DNA of 64,000 nucleotides from assembly GCF_011064545.1 (NCBI RefSeq), contig NZ_JAAMFG010000021.1, positions 217,899 to 281,898 of the forward strand, in the 5' to 3' direction. Shown here piece by piece: positions 61,240-64,000 of this stretch (position 1 is its first letter; every line of letters starts with the position of its first letter). The notes under the pieces were generated by a model. The model ran no database searches. It saw only the letters and a program-made list of their open reading frames with translations, and was not told the origin of the DNA. This DNA is from Wenzhouxiangella sp. XN24. Its GTDB lineage: Bacteria > Pseudomonadota > Gammaproteobacteria > Steroidobacterales > XN24. The position numbers and the translations under genes were made by a program.

Positions 61240-61313
61240 ATCAAATGAAAAAGGGTCCCAACGGGGCCCTTTTTTGTTTGACCGATGACTCCGGAGAGAG
61301 TCGAACTCCCGAC
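61209..61313. repeat. Inverted copy of the tRNA-Arg T-arm
   Basis: The 23 bases at 61209-61231 (tRNA-Arg T-arm and start of acceptor) occur inverted at 61291-61313 with one mismatch. The copies are separated by the tRNA 3' end and the terminator hairpin. Confidence 0.8.
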
Positions 61314-61403
61314 GGATAAAGCCGAGTTCGAGCTGAGGCCGACGCAGTCGGCCGAGACAACGGAGCCGCGCAGCGGCGCCGGTCATCTCTCCGGGCGCGC
61401 CAA
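61222..61403 (+). repeat. Direct repeat of the tRNA-Arg 3' end, attachment-site-like
   Basis: Nineteen identical bases at 61222-61240 (from the T-loop to one base past CCA) recur at 61385-61403, 163 bases downstream. Duplication of a tRNA 3' end is the usual footprint of site-specific integration. The interval holds no gene, so any element is gone or only a scar remains. Confidence 0.6.
61248..61275 (+). terminator. Intrinsic terminator after tRNA-Arg
   Basis: AAGGGTCCC and GGGGCCCTT pair with one G-T wobble around a short loop and are followed by a run of T residues (TTTTTTG). It is nine bases after the tRNA CCA end. A clear rho-independent terminator. Confidence 0.88.
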
Positions 61404-61504
61404 AAATCACCGGGTTGCGGAAGCAGCCCTTTCCTCTTGTACCTATCGAGCTCCGCCGTCCCATTGCCGAATTCCCCGCACCGCAAGGGATCGGGATTGC
61501 CAGG

Positions 61505-61771
61505 TCACCTGAGCTGACTGTCCTTGCTGCCGCGACGGTTGTAACCGGCAACATTGCGCTGCTTCGCGTCGCGCTCTTCCTGACAGGCGACACACAGGCG
61601 AACGCCGGGTATTGCCTTACGCCGGGCCGCTGAAATTTCCGTATCGCACGCTTCGCAGCGCTCGAGGCTTGGTCCCGTCGGCAGGCCCTGGCGAGCTCGC
61701 TCGACACCCGCCTTGATCGTGGCATCGATCTGGTCCTGCACGGCGCCGTCACGCGCCCAACCGGTTGCCAT
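61505..61771 (-). CDS. DksA/TraR-family C4 zinc-finger protein
   Basis: 88 residues from ATG 61771. The zinc finger has Cys39, Cys42, Cys60 and Cys63 (CEAC, 17 residues, CVAC), the exact DksA/TraR spacing. GLPTGPSLERCEACDTEI and AIPGVRLCVACQEE match short members such as YbiI. Full DksA has a longer coiled coil that reaches the RNA polymerase channel; here only a short N-terminal helix is present, so the protein resembles the small TraR-like class. These are often phage- or plasmid-associated, which fits the attachment-like repeat just upstream. Its target and activity are unknown. Confidence 0.88.
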   Translation of the reverse strand: MATGWARDGAVQDQIDATIKAGVERARQGLPTGPSLERCEACDTEISAARRKAIPGVRLCVACQEERDAKQRNVAGYNRRGSKDSQLR

Positions 61772-61931
61772 GGCTCGCCCCCTTCATCGTCGCTCGGTGT
61801 CGATCATAGACGAGAGGAAGTCGTGGTGCCGCGAATAAGGAGCTCGTGGTTTTCTAGCGAGGCCGACGTCGAGGCCGGCTAGCCGCCGCCGAGGTTGCGG
61901 CATCATGCTGCGCAGATGCGATACTCCCGCA

Positions 61932-62462
61932 ATGCGGAGCAACAGGCAGCAATCGACGGCAACGAAGACGGGAGTGGCGGCATTGCTCTGCATCTCCCTG
62001 TGCTTCCCCGCCGTGGTGGAAGCGCAAACACGCGCCGAACGTGACGCGCAGGCTGAGCGTCGAAGCTATATCGCCAGCACGCGGCCGAAGCGGATCGAAA
62101 CCTATCTCCGCAAGGAAAACATCAGCGACGAAGAAGTGCGGGAAATCCAGGACGCGGCGCGCTCGGTGCTGCCGGAGGCGATCGTCAACATCGCCGGCGT
62201 GACCTCCGAATGCCCTTGTGAAGAGGGCCCGGAATGCTCCGCGCAGGTCTGGGTAGTAGGGCACGAGCCGGGAGACACGGTCGGCCTCATGTTTTCCAGG
62301 ATCGCGGGTCACTGGGGAATCGGCCTCGTGCAGGGCTGGTGGCTCAGGTATGACGAATGGCGGGCCAGCCGACCAAGCTGGGGGAATCGGGCCGAGTGGA
62401 TCGCCTGGCGCAACGCGCAAGAAGCGTTATTCGCCGCCTTCCCGTCGTGTGGAATCGAATGA
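61932..62462 (+). CDS. Unrecognised exported protein
   Basis: 176 residues from ATG 61932 (ATG 61905 would add nine residues). I do not recognise the family. The first 31 residues look like a signal peptide with a hydrophobic core (GVAALLCISLCFPAVV) and cleavage after VEA. The mature part starts with an Arg/Glu-rich helical stretch. A Cys cluster CPCEEGPEC is followed by a Trp-rich C-terminal half (QGWWLRYDEWRASRPSW). It is likely periplasmic, perhaps with disulfides. Its stop overlaps the hydrolase start as ATGA, so the two are probably co-expressed. The 160 bases before it hold no evident gene. Confidence 0.65.
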   Translation: MRSNRQQSTATKTGVAALLCISLCFPAVVEAQTRAERDAQAERRSYIASTRPKRIETYLRKENISDEEVREIQDAARSVLPEAIVNIAGVTSECPCEEGPECSAQVWVVGHEPGDTVGLMFSRIAGHWGIGLVQGWWLRYDEWRASRPSWGNRAEWIAWRNAQEALFAAFPSCGIE

Positions 62463-63514
62463 CCTACCGGCCCCTGTATCGCAAGGTTCTCGCGGGCTCC
62501 GCCATCGCGCTCCTGCTTCTCCTCGCATTTGCCATCGGGCTGGCCTGGGCGCCGGATCGCCCCCTGGACGATCTCAAGCAGCGCTGGGCGCCGCCGCCCT
62601 CCAGCTTTGTCGAGCTCCAGGGCATGCAGGTGCACCTCCGGGACGAGGGCGCACCCGGCCGCGGGCCGCCCATCGTGTTGTTGCACGGGACGTCGGCCAG
62701 CCTGCACACGTGGGAGGGCTGGGCGCATGCATTGACGCCGCGTTACCGTGTCATCCGGGTCGATCTGCCTGGGTTTGGCCTCACTGGCCCGTTTCCGCAC
62801 GATGATTACCATGTCGAACGCTACGTGGAGTTCGTGTTGGAACTCCTCGATCACCTGTCGATTCCCGAGGCGGTTATCGGCGGCAACTCGTTGGGCGGCC
62901 AGGTTGCCTGGCAGACGGCTGTGGAGGCGCCCGAGCGGGTGGCCGGCCTGGTCCTGGTGAACCCAGCCGGGTTTCCGCTGGCGCCCGATTCGGTGCCGGT
63001 TGGTTTCCGCATCGCCCGGATCCCGTGGTTGCAGCCGCTGATGACGCGCCTTCTGCCGAGAAGCATGATCGAGTCCAGCCTGCGGAGCGTGTACGGCGAT
63101 CCTGCCCGCGTGACGGACGCGCTGGTCGATCGCTATTACGACCTGGCGCTTCGCGAGGGCAATCGCCGCGCCCTGGGGCTGCGCCTGGAACAGGCCACTG
63201 CGCCCGAAAGCCCCACCGAGCGTCTTGGCAGCATCAGGCAACCGACCCTGATCCTGTGGGGCGGCCGCGACCGTCTGATTCCGCCGGCCACCGCACTGGA
63301 ATACGAGCGCGCCATCGACCACAGTCGGCTGGTGGTGTTCGAGGAGCTCGGGCACGTGCCGCACGAGGAAGACCCGGAGACCACCGTCGCCGTCGTCATG
63401 CAATTTCTCGAAGAACGGGTCGTCCCTCGAAAGGCCGGCGAGTCCGCGCGCGATACACCGACGCCAGAGATGGGCGCCGCCCTCAGTGGTCCGGCGGCGC
63501 CCCCGGAATCCTGA
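62459..63514 (+). CDS. Alpha/beta hydrolase with N-terminal membrane anchor
   Basis: 351 residues. One membrane helix lies at about residues 10-30, so the catalytic domain is probably periplasmic. The alpha/beta hydrolase core has the oxyanion-hole HG (76-77, VLLHGTSA), VDLPGFGLTG, the nucleophile Ser144 in GGNSLGGQ, an acid in LWGGRDRLIPP near 270, and the catalytic His in ELGHVPHEE near 300. The substrate cannot be predicted. ATG 62459 overlaps the stop of the exported protein gene. The C-terminal 30 residues are Pro/Ala-rich and unconserved. Confidence 0.87.
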   Translation: MTYRPLYRKVLAGSAIALLLLLAFAIGLAWAPDRPLDDLKQRWAPPPSSFVELQGMQVHLRDEGAPGRGPPIVLLHGTSASLHTWEGWAHALTPRYRVIRVDLPGFGLTGPFPHDDYHVERYVEFVLELLDHLSIPEAVIGGNSLGGQVAWQTAVEAPERVAGLVLVNPAGFPLAPDSVPVGFRIARIPWLQPLMTRLLPRSMIESSLRSVYGDPARVTDALVDRYYDLALREGNRRALGLRLEQATAPESPTERLGSIRQPTLILWGGRDRLIPPATALEYERAIDHSRLVVFEELGHVPHEEDPETTVAVVMQFLEERVVPRKAGESARDTPTPEMGAALSGPAAPPES

Positions 63515-63628
63515 GCGGCACGGGCAGCACATCGGCCGGCGCAGCACAGCACAGCAGTAGATCGTTTTGCCTTCCTGCATCGCGCGCAGGGTAAGCACGC
63601 CCTTCGCAAACGCTCGTTGCCGACCATC

Positions 63629-63667
63629 GGCGCGCCGGCTGGATTAATAAATGCCAGCCGGCGCGCC
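63629..63667. repeat. Long hairpin between convergent genes
   Basis: Perfect 14-base-pair G+C-rich stem (63629-63642 with 63654-63667) and an AT-rich 11-base loop. No T-run follows on either strand, so termination is possible but not shown. It lies in the 231-base gap between the hydrolase gene and the receptor gene; nothing else is seen there. Confidence 0.6.
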
Positions 63668-63745
63668 CATCCTGGGCGTCCCTACCGGGCAGTGCACCCC
63701 ACCAATGGTCGAGATCCAAAGAACCATTGGATGGGGTTGGGCACT

Positions 63746-64000
63746 CTAGAACTCCGCCCACTCCTCGCCGACGTCAGCGACGGCGGTCGGCTTGGGCGCC
63801 TTGCGGGCCGGGGCCCTGGCTGCGCTGCCGTTGCTCCCGGCCGCGCCGTTGGCCTTGGCGACGCTCGCTTTCGGCGCCGGCGCCCTGGCCGGCGTGCTGC
63901 GCGGTGCGGCGATGCCGGAGAGCTTGGCGTCGTCGATGCGGAACACGGAGACGGCCTGGGCGAGACCATGGGCCTGGTCCTCGAGGGAGGAGGCGGCCGC
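63746..64000 (-). CDS. Methyl-accepting chemotaxis protein, C-terminal end only
   Basis: The last 84 codons of a gene that continues beyond the right edge. The visible start AAASSLEDQAHGLAQAVSVFRI is the typical end of a chemoreceptor signalling helix bundle, just after the EEAAA/SLEEQA methylation region. A disordered Ala/Lys/Pro-rich linker follows, and the protein ends in GEEWAEF. That last motif resembles the pentapeptide tether (xWxxF) that recruits CheR and CheB in many receptors. The sensor part is not in the window. Confidence 0.8.
   Translation of the reverse strand, partial: AAASSLEDQAHGLAQAVSVFRIDDAKLSGIAAPRSTPARAPAPKASVAKANGAAGSNGSAARAPARKAPKPTAVADVGEEWAEF

Noticed and set aside
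60990..61240. Possible CRISPR-like repeats near the tRNAs
   Set aside because: The repeats are inverted or tRNA-derived, are only two or three in number, and have no regular spacers.
61195..61752. Open frame on the minus strand over the tRNA-Arg 3' end and the DksA-like gene
   Set aside because: It reads tRNA and terminator DNA as protein (WRARRDSNSRPSGS), a known annotation artefact.

Overview
The window is about 70% G+C and almost entirely protein-coding. It reads as a chromosomal housekeeping segment of a gammaproteobacterium. Supporting evidence is the Gram-negative envelope set (lpxC, bamD, lpoA), the gamma-type genes zapD and dciA, the block recX-alaS-lysC-csrA followed by tRNA-Ser and tRNA-Arg, and pilA-B-C-D joined to coaE, zapD and yacG. 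Having pilS/pilR beside sucC/sucD resembles gene order I recall from Xanthomonadales-like lineages. That placement is inference from gene order only.

Layout. (1) 1-2919: yraN (cut by the left edge) and lpoA on the minus strand, divergent from rsmI. (2) 3017-3386: RNase P RNA. (3) 3528-21262: a complete dcw cluster, mraZ-rsmH-ftsL-ftsI-murE-murF-mraY-murD-ftsW-murG-murC-murB-ddl-ftsQ-ftsA-ftsZ. It has a promoter with three MraZ-type repeats at its head, mostly 1-4 base start/stop overlaps inside, and a strong hairpin at its end. (4) 21422-28060: lpxC, dciA (minus), an M23 peptidase, secA, a Nudix/ThiE-like fusion, and yacG (minus). (5) 28069-37424, minus strand: zapD, coaE, the type IV pilus genes pilD, pilC, pilB and pilA, then pilR and pilS. 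A sigma-54 promoter lies before pilA. (6) 37553-50110: sucCD, nadE, bamD (minus), rluD, pgeF, clpB with a heat-shock promoter, an fmdB-like gene, a DUF502 gene, aspS and nudB. (7) 50120-53772, minus strand: a CNNM/CBS membrane protein and mutS. (8) 53958-60903: pncC, thpR, recA, recX, alaS, lysC, csrA. (9) 60990-61403: tRNA-Ser(GCU), tRNA-Arg(ACG) and an unusual set of partial tRNA copies. (10) 61505-64000: a DksA-like zinc-finger gene, an unrecognised exported protein overlapping an alpha/beta hydrolase gene, and the 3' end of a chemotaxis receptor gene.

How the genes fit together. The dcw genes make UDP-MurNAc-pentapeptide (murB to murF, ddl), the lipid intermediates (mraY, murG) and the divisome (ftsL, ftsI, ftsW, ftsQ, ftsA, ftsZ). 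zapD and lpoA add to cell division and wall synthesis. The pil block makes and assembles the pilin, and PilS/PilR with sigma-54 very probably controls pilA. recA/recX and mutS handle DNA repair, and clpB and secA handle protein quality control and export.

I found no CRISPR array, insertion sequence, prophage or toxin-antitoxin module, and no clear new multi-gene system. The most unexplained DNA is the tRNA region. Each tRNA is followed by an inverted copy of its own T-arm, and the 3' end of tRNA-Arg is repeated directly 163 bases downstream, as at an attachment site or a recombination scar. No stretch longer than 300 bases lacks a gene.
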